Of a stretch of 64,000 bases of DNA, positions 9,411 through 18,451 are shown piece by piece. Within the stretch, counting starts at the first letter, position 1. The number at the start of each line of letters is the position of its first letter. The notes under the pieces were generated by a model. That model saw nothing but the letters and a program-made list of their open reading frames with translations. It searched no databases and was not told the DNA's origin. The stretch spans positions 62,001 to 126,000 of the forward strand of contig NZ_CAINTR010000008.1 of NCBI RefSeq assembly GCF_903853455.1, written 5' to 3'. The translations under genes were made by a program, and so were the position numbers. The stretch is from an uncultured Magnetospirillum sp. GTDB lineage: Bacteria > Pseudomonadota > Alphaproteobacteria > Rhodospirillales > Magnetospirillaceae.

Positions 9411-10714
9411 CATTTCGGCCAGTTGACCGAAACCTCCTTGAACGCGCCGATGAAGCCGTCCAGCACGTAATCCGCCTGCTCGCGGGTCAGCGAATAGGGC
9501 GGCGTGAACGAGGTGCGGTGCCACTTGGCGTTGATGATCACCTGATGGCGCTCCAGCATGATCTTGGACACCGCCTGGGCGAACCCGTTCTTGTTCTCGC
9601 AATCGTGTTCGATGGAGAACAGCAGGCCGCGGCCACGCACATTGCGGAAGAACGGGTGGTCGCCCAATTCGCCGGTCAAGCGGTCGCGCATGTGCTGACC
9701 CAGGCTGGAGATATGGCCCAGCATCTCCGGGGTGTGGACGATCTTCTGCACCGCCAGCGCCGCCGCCGCGCCGAGGGAATAGCCCTGGTGGGTGTGGCCA
9801 TGCTGGATGCGGCCCTGGCCGGTGGGGCTGACCACGATCTTTTCCAGGCTGTCATTGGTGACCACCGCCGAGAGCGGGGCGTAGCCGGCACCCAGATTCT
9901 TGCCGATGGCGACGAAGTCGGGAGTCACGTCGTCCCAACTGCAATTGTAGATCTTGCCGCTGCGGCCCAGGCCGCAATAGATCTCGTCCAGGATGAGATG
10001 AACGCCGTATTTGTCGCAGACGGCGCGGATGGCCTTCCAGTAGCCCGGCGCCGCCGGCACGTCGCCCACCAGGGAGCCCAGCTGGGTCTCGCCGATGAAG
10101 GCGGCGACATTGTCGGGTCCGATCTCCAGGATCTTGTCCTCGAGCTCCTGCGCGCCGCGCGCCGAATACTCCTCCAGGCTCTCGCCCTCCTTGCGGCCGA
10201 GATAGGGGTTGTGCTGCTGGATCTGCGCCAGCTGCGCCGGCAGCAGCGGCCGGTAGAAGTTCAGGATCGGCAGCTCGGAGACCCCGACCCCGTGCAGGGT
10301 GGCGCCGTGGAACGATTGCAGCCGCGAGATGAACCAGGTGCGCTGCTTGTTGCCGGCGTCGTGATGGGCCTGATAGCTGAGCTTCAGGGCCGCCTCCATG
10401 GCCTCGGAGCCGGAATTGCCCACGTAATAGACCCGGTTCAGCCCCTTGGGCGCCTGGGACAGCAGCAGCTCGCCCAGTTCCTCCAGCATGGGGTTGGTCC
10501 AGACGTTGATGTCCACGTGGCAGAACTTGTCCATCTGGGCCCGCATGGCGTCCAGCACGCCCTGGTGACCCCAGCCCAGCACCGCCAACGAGGTGTTGCC
10601 GGCGGTGGTGTCCAGCAGCTTGCGGCCGTCGGCGGTGTGAATGTAGTTGCCTTCGGCCTTGACCACGACGGGGCCCGGGGCGTCCTTGGGGAACTTCCTG
10701 AGAATATGGTGCAT
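9410..10714 (-). CDS. Aspartate aminotransferase family protein (class III PLP aminotransferase)
   Basis: VYYVGNSGSEAMEAALKLSYQAH, LILDEIYCGLGRSGKIY, DFVAIGKNLGAGYAPLSAVV (PLP Lys). Confidence 0.92.
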   Translation of the reverse strand: MHHILRKFPKDAPGPVVVKAEGNYIHTADGRKLLDTTAGNTSLAVLGWGHQGVLDAMRAQMDKFCHVDINVWTNPMLEELGELLLSQAPKGLNRVYYVGNSGSEAMEAALKLSYQAHHDAGNKQRTWFISRLQSFHGATLHGVGVSELPILNFYRPLLPAQLAQIQQHNPYLGRKEGESLEEYSARGAQELEDKILEIGPDNVAAFIGETQLGSLVGDVPAAPGYWKAIRAVCDKYGVHLILDEIYCGLGRSGKIYNCSWDDVTPDFVAIGKNLGAGYAPLSAVVTNDSLEKIVVSPTGQGRIQHGHTHQGYSLGAAAALAVQKIVHTPEMLGHISSLGQHMRDRLTGELGDHPFFRNVRGRGLLFSIEHDCENKNGFAQAVSKIMLERHQVIINAKWHRTSFTPPYSLTREQADYVLDGFIGAFKEVSVNWPK

Positions 10715-10720
10715 GATGGG

Positions 10721-11902
10721 TCAGGCCTCTATGAGATGGCGGTACTTGACGGCGAAACGGGCGCCGATATCGGGCATGTCGTCGACGTCGCGGACATGCC
10801 CGAAAAAACGGCGTTTGTACAGGGCCTGCAACGCAGCCCCGTCGCCGGGCGGCGCAATGCCGTCCAGCAGATCGGACATGTCCCGGCAAAGGTCGAGGAT
10901 GTCGTCGGGATGGTTTTCCTCGGCGGTCAGGCCGATCTTTTCCAGGTTGCCGGGATATTCCCACCGCCGGGTGTTGGCGAGGTCGTCGTAGTCGTAGGCC
11001 CCCAGCTCGGCGCAGCGAGCATAGGTCAACACCGTGCCGACGGCGATTTCGCGAATCATCTTGGGGATATAAAGGCCGTTGCGCCCCACCGGGGTCGGCC
11101 GCAGCGGCATCATGTTGGCCTTGGCCACCGGCCGGTCGAACAGCGGCGGAATGGACTCGGTGCCGGTGCCGGCGCACAGCAGGAAGCGGCAGTTCCCCAA
11201 CAGGTAGATGTCGCCGAAATCACTGCGATGGCGGGCGGCGTAGTCGACGATGCGCCGCTCGCCGGTCTCCGGCAGCGGCCGCTCGGCGGTGGCGCCCATG
11301 CGCAAGGCCCAGCCGCCGCGCGCGGCGATGGCGTGGGCGGCCGGCAGGTAGTTCTCGATGCCGCAATTGCGGTGGGACCCGCTGTCGCCGAGGCCGCGCT
11401 GCTGATGGAACAGCGCCTCGCGCGCCTGGAAGCACACCCACCATTCACCCGGCCCGACACCCATCTCGGCCAGCAGGCGCTGGCCGCGCGCCTCGTCCTC
11501 GGCGTTGAAGCTCAGCACCGGCTGGTGGCGCAGCGCCCGGTGGTTGGCGAATTCCTGCGGCAGCGGCTTGAAGAAGCGCGTCCCCGACGCCGCCGGGCCG
11601 GCATAGTGATAAAAGGCCGACAGCCAGTCGCTCTCGACGACGGGCAAGACCCGCTTCCACATGTCGAAAAGCTGGCGGTTGGCGGGACGGGCGCCGAAAA
11701 AGACGCGGGTGGTGCGCTGCTCCGCCCCCTCGGTGGCCAGCTTGCCCAGCCACAGATGGGTGTTGAAGGCCAGCGGCCCGAACCGGGCGCACCACAGATG
11801 GGTGAAGCGCAGGCGCCAGAACGGCTCGATCAGCCACAGCAGCGGCAGGATCACGACAACGGTGACGGCTCGGCACGCGATCTGGAGAACAGCCTGTCTC
11901 AT
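10721..11902 (-). CDS. Putative glycosyltransferase, TIGR04372-like
   Basis: FLLCAGTGTESIPPLFDRPVAKANMMP plus IGLTAEENHPDDILDLCRDM; pattern recalled from the TIGR04372 family, not searched. Confidence 0.55.
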   Translation of the reverse strand: MRQAVLQIACRAVTVVVILPLLWLIEPFWRLRFTHLWCARFGPLAFNTHLWLGKLATEGAEQRTTRVFFGARPANRQLFDMWKRVLPVVESDWLSAFYHYAGPAASGTRFFKPLPQEFANHRALRHQPVLSFNAEDEARGQRLLAEMGVGPGEWWVCFQAREALFHQQRGLGDSGSHRNCGIENYLPAAHAIAARGGWALRMGATAERPLPETGERRIVDYAARHRSDFGDIYLLGNCRFLLCAGTGTESIPPLFDRPVAKANMMPLRPTPVGRNGLYIPKMIREIAVGTVLTYARCAELGAYDYDDLANTRRWEYPGNLEKIGLTAEENHPDDILDLCRDMSDLLDGIAPPGDGAALQALYKRRFFGHVRDVDDMPDIGARFAVKYRHLIEA

Positions 11903-11909
11903 GGCCGCC

Positions 11910-12086
11910 TTACCAGAGCGGATAGAGATCGTCGCCTGCCCGCTTCTCGCGGCGGATGCGCCGGAGGAGAGCCATGGTCTTTGCCGGCTGGAAAAGGAAT
12001 CGGACCAACAGCCTGGGACCCCACGTCCACACGGACGGGCTGTCTCCCGACTCAGGAAAAGCGGCGCGGATCAGGTCGTGGAGCAT
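11910..12086 (-). CDS. Small ORF (58 aa), unknown function, not in supplied ORF track
   Basis: Translated by hand: MLHDLIRAAFPESGDSPSVWTWGPRLLVRFLFQPAKTMALLRRIRREKRAGDDLYPLW*. SD-like GAGAGGA upstream of ATG; begins 9 nt after the upstream stop and ends 7 nt before the next ATG. Confidence 0.6.
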   Translation of the reverse strand: MLHDLIRAAFPESGDSPSVWTWGPRLLVRFLFQPAKTMALLRRIRREKRAGDDLYPLW

Positions 12087-12095
12087 ATGGTCCTC

Positions 12096-13235
12096 TCAAA
12101 GCCTCGGGGCGAGGGCCGTCGCCAGTGCCCCGGCCACGGCGTCGGCCATGGCTCTCGTATAGTGGCATACGTCCAGATACAGCACCGCGTCCAGTCCCTT
12201 TCCGGCACGGGACACCTCGATGAAGTCCGATCCGTTGCTCATGCCGGGAAAGCCGTTGGCGTGCAGCCAGTGATAGACCGGAGCGCTGAATGCTCCGGCG
12301 CGGAACAGCCGGTGCATGGAATCCATGACGCGCTGCTCGGGGCGGGTGGCGAAGAACGGGGTCGGCTGCCACGCGAACACCACCGGAACCCCATGGCGTT
12401 CCGCCGCCGCACGGATCAGCGCGACGCTGTCCAGATAGCGCTTCCACACCAGCTTGGCGACACGCTCTCCGGCCTCGCCGAATACGGCCGGGTCGGCGGG
12501 ACGGTCGCTGGCGGCAAGAGCGACCTGGACCGCGCCCTGGGTGATCAGGGGGGCGGCGAAGACCTGATCGGCCGCTTCGTAATTGGACGCCGACGGCAAT
12601 CCCCGGGCGCGGATGGCCTGGGCCTCGCGCCAATAGTCCAGCGTGGCGGCGATCAGTCCCTTGCGACGGCGGCGCTTCTCCGACTGATACAGGCCGTCCA
12701 GCGCCTCCACCAGCTTGGGATTGCCGAAGGCGTAGAAGGAATCATTGTAGCCGTCGATGAACAAAGCCATGTCCGGCACCTCGCCCTCGTCGAGCAAGGC
12801 CAGGAACCGCAGCATTTCATGGCGGCTGGTGTAGCTGCCGCTGCCGAAATTATAGACGCGCCAAGTGTCGTGACCCGCCAAGCCGAGCGCGGCTTGAAGC
12901 CGGGCCGGGATCGTGTCGCCGTCCGCCACGGCAAACCCGAAGGTGGTCGATCCGCCGAACACGAACAGCCGCTTGCAGTCTGGCGGCACCGGCCAGGGCT
13001 GGCCGGTGCCGTCGTCGCGAAAGCCGGCGGGATGAACATTGAGATGAGGGGTACGGCAGGGGTGAACGCCCAGCAGGCCATAGGGCATCACCGGCCGGCT
13101 GAGCGCCAGCGCGGTGTCGCGCAACACAGCATCCACATAGGCGAGGTCCCGGCCAGGGAAGGCGGGCAGCAGGTCTTCCACCCGAGCCCCCACCGCCTCG
13201 ATTTGCCCGACCAAGGCATTGGGATGGGCGGTCAC
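12096..13235 (-). CDS. SGNH/GDSL hydrolase family protein
   Basis: GTG start at 13235 (GTGA overlap with upstream gene); LFVFGGSTTFGFAVADGDTIPARLQ, YNFGSGSYTSRHE, DGYNDS. The 890-aa listed ORF is this gene plus antisense-frame shadow. Confidence 0.75.
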   Translation of the reverse strand: MTAHPNALVGQIEAVGARVEDLLPAFPGRDLAYVDAVLRDTALALSRPVMPYGLLGVHPCRTPHLNVHPAGFRDDGTGQPWPVPPDCKRLFVFGGSTTFGFAVADGDTIPARLQAALGLAGHDTWRVYNFGSGSYTSRHEMLRFLALLDEGEVPDMALFIDGYNDSFYAFGNPKLVEALDGLYQSEKRRRRKGLIAATLDYWREAQAIRARGLPSASNYEAADQVFAAPLITQGAVQVALAASDRPADPAVFGEAGERVAKLVWKRYLDSVALIRAAAERHGVPVVFAWQPTPFFATRPEQRVMDSMHRLFRAGAFSAPVYHWLHANGFPGMSNGSDFIEVSRAGKGLDAVLYLDVCHYTRAMADAVAGALATALAPRL

Positions 13236-14347
13236 GGTTTCCCGGTCGCCTTGTAGCAGCACTTGCAGACGGCCGGGATGTTGCCGTCCAGGTGATCTTG
13301 ACGGAACTGCCGCCAGGTCTCGCCGAACCAGGTGGCGTTGAAGTCCCGCGCGTCGCCCAGATCCGAGGCCTCGGGACTGGCGATGATGCAGCACGGCACG
13401 GCGCGCAGATCGGACGAGACATAGCCGCGCTCGAACGGCCAGGGGCACAGATGCGCGGGGGTGTCGGTGTCGTATTTGTCGGTGACGCTCCAGAACCGCA
13501 CCCGCACGCCGACCGCCTCGCCCAAGGCGATCAGCTCCAGACCCTCGGCGTAGGAAAAACTGCTTTCCACCGTGACGGCGTCGTTGCGCTCGCGCCAGAT
13601 CTCGCTGCCCCAATCGGTGAGGTTGAGCGAGAACACCATGTTGGTGAAGCCCAGCTCGGCCGACAGCCGCACCAGATCGGCCAGCTGATGGCGGTTGGCC
13701 TTCTGGACCACCGTCCACATTTTGGTGCGGTCGATGCCCAGTTCCCGGCAATAGGCGTTGATCAGCTTGCAGTTGGCCATCACTTGGGCGAACACCGCGC
13801 CACGGCGGATGGCGGTGAAGGTTTCCGCGTCGGCCCCGTCCACCGAGATCTGCAACTCGTTGATGCCGGAATCGATCAGCTTCTTGTAGTTGTCCTTGAG
13901 ATGCAGCAGCGAGGCGTTGGTGACCGAACGCACCCAGATGGCCTGGGAGCGGGCATAGGCGATCATGCGGAAAAAGTCGTCGCCCTGGATGGTGGGCTCG
14001 CCCATGCCCTGGAGCTTGATCTCCACCAGACCGTATTGCTGGTCGACGATGGCCTTGAAGTCGTCGAAGCTCATATCGGCGGCGCGGCGGCCCTTGGGCC
14101 AGTCGCTGACCTGGCACATGGTGCAACGGAAATTGCAGCGGCTGACATTCTCGAAGTCGAGGCGGACCGGCATGTAGTCCACCACCGCCGAACGCCGGTC
14201 CGACGCCATGTAGCGTTCGTAATTCTCCCGCCGCCGGGCGGAGAAGGCCAGCGCCCGCTCGCGCTCGCTCTGGTAGGCGGCGCCGTTGGGCACCGCCTCC
14301 GGAACGGGGAGGTCGGAAAGCGGACGGTCCTGGTCCCCGGTGGCCAT
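13232..14347 (-). CDS. Radical SAM/SPASM-type protein
   Basis: RLDFENVSRCNFRCTMCQVSDW (CxxxCxxC), GMGEPTIQGDDFF, C-terminal Cys-rich VPCCIIAS...VCKCCY. Confidence 0.88.
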   Translation of the reverse strand: MATGDQDRPLSDLPVPEAVPNGAAYQSERERALAFSARRRENYERYMASDRRSAVVDYMPVRLDFENVSRCNFRCTMCQVSDWPKGRRAADMSFDDFKAIVDQQYGLVEIKLQGMGEPTIQGDDFFRMIAYARSQAIWVRSVTNASLLHLKDNYKKLIDSGINELQISVDGADAETFTAIRRGAVFAQVMANCKLINAYCRELGIDRTKMWTVVQKANRHQLADLVRLSAELGFTNMVFSLNLTDWGSEIWRERNDAVTVESSFSYAEGLELIALGEAVGVRVRFWSVTDKYDTDTPAHLCPWPFERGYVSSDLRAVPCCIIASPEASDLGDARDFNATWFGETWRQFRQDHLDGNIPAVCKCCYKATGKP

Positions 14348-14350
14348 GGG

Positions 14351-15463
14351 CTAGAAGTCCGAGAACATGCCGAGACACTGCTCGACGATATTGCCCACGT
14401 CCAGGTAGCGGTAGGTGCCGGAACGGCCGATGGAATGGACGTTCTTGGGCATGGCGTCGAAGTACAACTGCGCCTGGGCCTGATCCTTCTTGGTGGTGAA
14501 GGGGTAAAGCTTGTTCTTGGTCGAGGGAATTTCCAGGCCGATGATGGAATTGGGCGACTCGTTGAAGAAGAACTTCTTGTAGTCGACGATGCGGGTGAAG
14601 GGCTCGTCGTTGGCGTAGTACAGGAAATACACCTCGTCGGGGAACACCTTCTCGATGGGCAGCACGATCTTGAAGAAGTCGCGGCCCATCCAGCGCAGCG
14701 GGCCATAGGCGTTGTTCATCAGCACTTCCGGGAAGATGGTGCTGATGATGACGTCGTATTGGTGCCACTCGCCGGCCACCTTGACCCGATAATTCTCGAT
14801 GTCATAGGCCTCGATGGTGGTGTCGAGGTGGACCTTGATGTCCTTGGTGGCCAGGGCGAAGTAATCGTCGTAGCCGTTCTGGGCGTAGGGGAACGCCGAC
14901 ATGATGCTGACATCGCCGGCCCAGGCGGCCTTGCCGCCGGTCGCCAGCGACACGCCTTTGGCGGTGTAGCCGAACTCGGTCAACTCGGTGTTGGACTCGA
15001 TCTGCCACATCTTCTTCGAATATTTCTTGACGAACTTCTCGTAGAGGATGTTGCCCACCGACATCTGCCAGTACTCTTCGAGGTTCTTGGCGTTCTCGGG
15101 TCCCTTGCACTGGGCCAGTTCGGCGATGACCTCGGCGGCGTCGGGCATCTCGTCCACTTCGTCGCGGTGCATGGGGAAGTGGTAGAAGCGCTCGTCGCCC
15201 TCGACGAAGGTCAGGAACTCATGGCCCTGATCGAAGTGGCGCAAGGGGCAATACTGGTTCAGCCAGGCGAAATGCTCTTCCTTCTTGGTCAGGAAGTGAC
15301 GCGGTCCGAACGTGTAGGGCAGGCCGCCGTAGCGGAAGGTCTTGCACCCGCCGCCCAGCCATTTGCCCTGCTCGATCATCGTGATGTCATGGCCCTTGCC
15401 GGACAGCAAATGAGAGGCGATGCAGCCGGCGAAACCGCCGCCGATGACGAGAATCTTCGCCAA
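14351..15463 (-). CDS. FAD-dependent UDP-galactopyranose mutase-like protein
   Basis: MAKILVIGGGFAGCIASHLL FAD motif, GGGCKTFRYGGLPYTFGPRHFLTKKEE, C-terminal GRSGTYRYLDVG typical of UGM/glf-like flavoproteins. Confidence 0.75.
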   Translation of the reverse strand: MAKILVIGGGFAGCIASHLLSGKGHDITMIEQGKWLGGGCKTFRYGGLPYTFGPRHFLTKKEEHFAWLNQYCPLRHFDQGHEFLTFVEGDERFYHFPMHRDEVDEMPDAAEVIAELAQCKGPENAKNLEEYWQMSVGNILYEKFVKKYSKKMWQIESNTELTEFGYTAKGVSLATGGKAAWAGDVSIMSAFPYAQNGYDDYFALATKDIKVHLDTTIEAYDIENYRVKVAGEWHQYDVIISTIFPEVLMNNAYGPLRWMGRDFFKIVLPIEKVFPDEVYFLYYANDEPFTRIVDYKKFFFNESPNSIIGLEIPSTKNKLYPFTTKKDQAQAQLYFDAMPKNVHSIGRSGTYRYLDVGNIVEQCLGMFSDF

Positions 15464-15588
15464 TATGGATTCCTCCGAGATTCGCGATGCCTGGCATGTC
15501 AGGAATCGCCTGAATAAAGTGGGGCGTTCATTCGAAGGCCCGCAGCGGGCCTATATTTATCCTGGGGGGGATTGCCGAGGCAATAGCT

Positions 15589-16515
15589 TCATTCAAAACA
15601 GCGCTTTTCCATATCCGGCGCCACGAGGTGGGCGCCGAAGCCGTTGAGGTGGGTGGGATTCTCGAACAGCTCGTCGCCCAGCGGCGCGTCGATCAGATCC
15701 ACGTAGACCGCGCCGGTCCGCCGAGCCAGGTCGGCGAAGCCGGCGCGCACCTCGCCGTATTGGGGATGGGCGGCGATGGCGGCCTGCATCTCCGGAGCGT
15801 AGGGGAAGGCCACGAGGCAAACCCTGGCGCCCTTGTCGCGCAGAAACCGAACCATCTCGGCATAGCCCTGCCACAACCGGTCTCGCCGCGCCGCCGGAAC
15901 CGGCAGCAGCCCCGCCGCCTCGCGTACCGCCGTCACTTGGCGCGTCGCGGGAGCTTCCTGGGAGAACCGGGTGTCCTTCAGCCGGGCGCCGTCGCTTTCG
16001 AAGCCGTATTTGGGGACGAAGGGCTGGCCGGTCAGCGCCAGCTTCCAATAGGTCAGGGACTCGGCGCGGTACACGCCCTCGAACACCTTCAACCCATAGC
16101 CTTGGCCCGCCAGTTGGCGGGGAAACTCGTCGTCGTCGTGGCTGGCCAGATAGCTCTGGGAGAAATGGTGCAGCCCGGCCTCGATGATGACCCGGTCCGG
16201 CCGCCGCTGGGCGAAATAGAGCCGGACCTTGCGGTCGATCTGGGGAAAAGTGTCACCTTCCCGCGCCAGGTTGACGAAGCCGGCGACGCCGGTGAAGCCG
16301 CCGGCCGCCATGGAATCGCCGAACACCACATTGGCGGACTTGGTCTCGCGGAACAGCCGGACATATTTCTGGAGGGGATGAACGCCATCGACGCGGCTGC
16401 GGATGATGGCCTCCGTGCCCCCCAGGAACACGGCCGCCACCGCCGACAGCCCGACGGCGAATCCAGCCAGGAACCGCCTAAAACTGGAAATAGATGAAGG
16501 CATTGGGTTTGACAT
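15589..16515 (-). CDS. Membrane-anchored SGNH-like protein (O-acetylation partner of adjacent MBOAT)
   Basis: N-terminal TM (FLAGFAVGLSAVAAVFLGG), ANVVFGDSMAAGGFTG (GDS block), THLNGFGAHLVA; overlaps the MBOAT gene end. Start could be 16503 or 16515. Confidence 0.65.
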   Translation of the reverse strand: MSNPMPSSISSFRRFLAGFAVGLSAVAAVFLGGTEAIIRSRVDGVHPLQKYVRLFRETKSANVVFGDSMAAGGFTGVAGFVNLAREGDTFPQIDRKVRLYFAQRRPDRVIIEAGLHHFSQSYLASHDDDEFPRQLAGQGYGLKVFEGVYRAESLTYWKLALTGQPFVPKYGFESDGARLKDTRFSQEAPATRQVTAVREAAGLLPVPAARRDRLWQGYAEMVRFLRDKGARVCLVAFPYAPEMQAAIAAHPQYGEVRAGFADLARRTGAVYVDLIDAPLGDELFENPTHLNGFGAHLVAPDMEKRCFE

Positions 16516-18010
16516 AGGCAAGGATGAGGGAAAGGCCGCCCACAAGGCCGGCGAAGAGACCTGCCGTCAATCCGGGACGCCAGCAAAGCCGGGACAGGGT
16601 GGCGCTCGGCCGGGTCTCCTCCAGGTGCAGCACCGGGGTGAAATGACGCATCAATTGCTGGGTGTTCGGGGCCGTCAGCGCCAGCACTCCGAACGCCGCC
16701 ACCAGCATCATGTCGATCCGGTTGGGATATCCCGGCACGAACTGGGAATCGAAGGTGACGCCGGCCGGCAGCAGCCCGGCCAGAACGGCCTGCAGGCTGG
16801 ACGGCAGAACCATGCCGTTCAACCCGGCCATGCCCTTGATGAAGCCCAGCCCGACCGCGAAATCCGGCGCCCGGAAAAACACCCAGGCCACCGCCACGGC
16901 GAGCAGGGTCAGCACGCGTCCGCCCACGATCTCCGCCGCCGAACCACCGCCGAATCCGAGCCTGCGCTTGAGGGCGCGCCAGCCCCAATTCACGCAGAGA
17001 TAAAGACCGTGCAGCCCGCCCCAGATGGCGAAGGTCCAGTTGGCACCGTGCCACAGCCCCCCCAGCAGCATGACCGCCATCAGGTTGACGTAGCGCCGGG
17101 TCACGCCGCGGCGACTGCCCCCCAGGGGAATGTAGAGGTAGTCGCGCAGGAAGCGCGACAGGGTGATGTGCCAGCGGCGCCAGAAATCGATGATGCTGGT
17201 GGCCTTGTAGGGCGAGTCGAAATTGGCGGGCAGCCGCACCCCGAACATGCGTCCCAGCCCGATGGCCATGTCGGAATAACCCGAGAAGTCGAAATAGATC
17301 TGCAGCGCGAAGGCCAGGACTCCGATCCAGGCCGGCACGAAGCCCACCGGACCGCCGGATTCCGCGACCTGGAAAATGCTGTCGGCCACCGGTTTGAGGG
17401 AATCGCCCAGCAGGACCTTCTTGGCCAGCCCCATGACCAGGATGTTCAGCCCGACGCAGAAATTGGTGAACTTGGGCGTCCAGGTCTTCTCGTCATCGAA
17501 CTGGGTCAGCATTTCCCCGTGATGGAGCAACGGCCCGGCGATCAGATGGGGGAAGAACACCACGAACAAGACGTAATGGGAAAAACGCTTGGCCGGAGCG
17601 ACGCCGTTCCAGATGTCGACGATGTAGGCGATCTGCTGGAAGGTGAAGAACGAGATGGCCAGCGGCAAGACGATCGCCCCGAGGGAATAGCCGGTACCGG
17701 CCAGCGCGTTGACCGTATCGACGAACAGACCGGCATATTTGAAGATTCCCAGCAGCGTGAGATTCAGACCGATGGCGCCCAGCATGATCGGCCGGCTGCG
17801 GGTGCTCGCGACCGCCATGCCGGCGAAATAGTTGACGACCACCGAGGCAACCAGCAGGCCGATCAGCCGCCAGTCATGCCATCCATAGAAAAAGAGGGAA
17901 CAGCCGATCAGCCAGTGGACCCGCTGGGTGGCGGTGCGGGCAAGCATGACGAATCCGGCGACGACCACCGGCAAAAAGAAAATCAGGAACTCGGTCGAGT
18001 TGAAGATCAC
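16478..18010 (-). CDS. MBOAT family O-acyltransferase (AlgI-like)
   Basis: MIFNSTEFLIFFLPVV, YFDFSGYSDMAIGLGRMFGVRLPANFDSPYKATSIIDFWRRWHITLSRFLRDYLYIPLGGSRRG, GGLWHGANWTFAIWGGLHG. Confidence 0.96.
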   Translation of the reverse strand: MIFNSTEFLIFFLPVVVAGFVMLARTATQRVHWLIGCSLFFYGWHDWRLIGLLVASVVVNYFAGMAVASTRSRPIMLGAIGLNLTLLGIFKYAGLFVDTVNALAGTGYSLGAIVLPLAISFFTFQQIAYIVDIWNGVAPAKRFSHYVLFVVFFPHLIAGPLLHHGEMLTQFDDEKTWTPKFTNFCVGLNILVMGLAKKVLLGDSLKPVADSIFQVAESGGPVGFVPAWIGVLAFALQIYFDFSGYSDMAIGLGRMFGVRLPANFDSPYKATSIIDFWRRWHITLSRFLRDYLYIPLGGSRRGVTRRYVNLMAVMLLGGLWHGANWTFAIWGGLHGLYLCVNWGWRALKRRLGFGGGSAAEIVGGRVLTLLAVAVAWVFFRAPDFAVGLGFIKGMAGLNGMVLPSSLQAVLAGLLPAGVTFDSQFVPGYPNRIDMMLVAAFGVLALTAPNTQQLMRHFTPVLHLEETRPSATLSRLCWRPGLTAGLFAGLVGGLSLILAYVKPNAFIYFQF

Positions 18011-18031
18011 GCTACGCTCGCCCCGCCGCTC

Positions 18032-18451
18032 TCAGCCCGGACCGGTCCGCTCGGGCAAATAGGGGGTCTGCACCGACTGGTCGTCGTAGTGGTGGAACTC
18101 GACCATGGTGCCGTCGGGATCCTTGATCCAGACCTGCAAGGCCCCGTCCTTGCGCCCGCGCTTGATCTCCGTCTCGTAGCCCAGCGCCGCCAGATGGGCC
18201 TGGGTGGCCTCCATGTCATCGACCTGGAACGACAGGTGGCGGAACAGCCCGCCCTCGCCCATGTCGCGATCCTCGTTGAACAGCTCGATGAAACTGCCGC
18301 CGCCGGTGGCAATGAAGACGCCGTAGAGAAAGCCGTCGTCCCGGCGGTACTCGAAGATCACCTCGCAGCCCAGCACCTCCTTGTAGAAGGCAATGGAGCG
18401 AGGCAGGTCCCGCGCGCCCAGGCAGGCATGGGACAGGCGGCGGACGATCAT
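18032..18451 (-). CDS. VOC (glyoxalase-like) family protein
   Basis: RLSHACLGARDLPRSIAFYKEVLGCEV, LSFQVDDMEATQAHLAALG, VWIKDPDGTMVEFHHY. Confidence 0.9.
   Translation of the reverse strand: MIVRRLSHACLGARDLPRSIAFYKEVLGCEVIFEYRRDDGFLYGVFIATGGGSFIELFNEDRDMGEGGLFRHLSFQVDDMEATQAHLAALGYETEIKRGRKDGALQVWIKDPDGTMVEFHHYDDQSVQTPYLPERTGPG

Noticed and set aside
9518-12223. 901-aa plus-strand ORF
   Set aside because: Shadow of the aminotransferase and glycosyltransferase-like genes on the minus strand; low-complexity composition.
12096-14768. 890-aa minus ORF as one protein
   Set aside because: Its N-terminal half is an alternate frame of the radical SAM/UGM genes; only the 380-aa C-terminal part (GTG 13235) is supported.
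13292-15517. 741-aa plus-strand ORF
   Set aside because: Antisense to the radical SAM and UGM-like genes; no motif.
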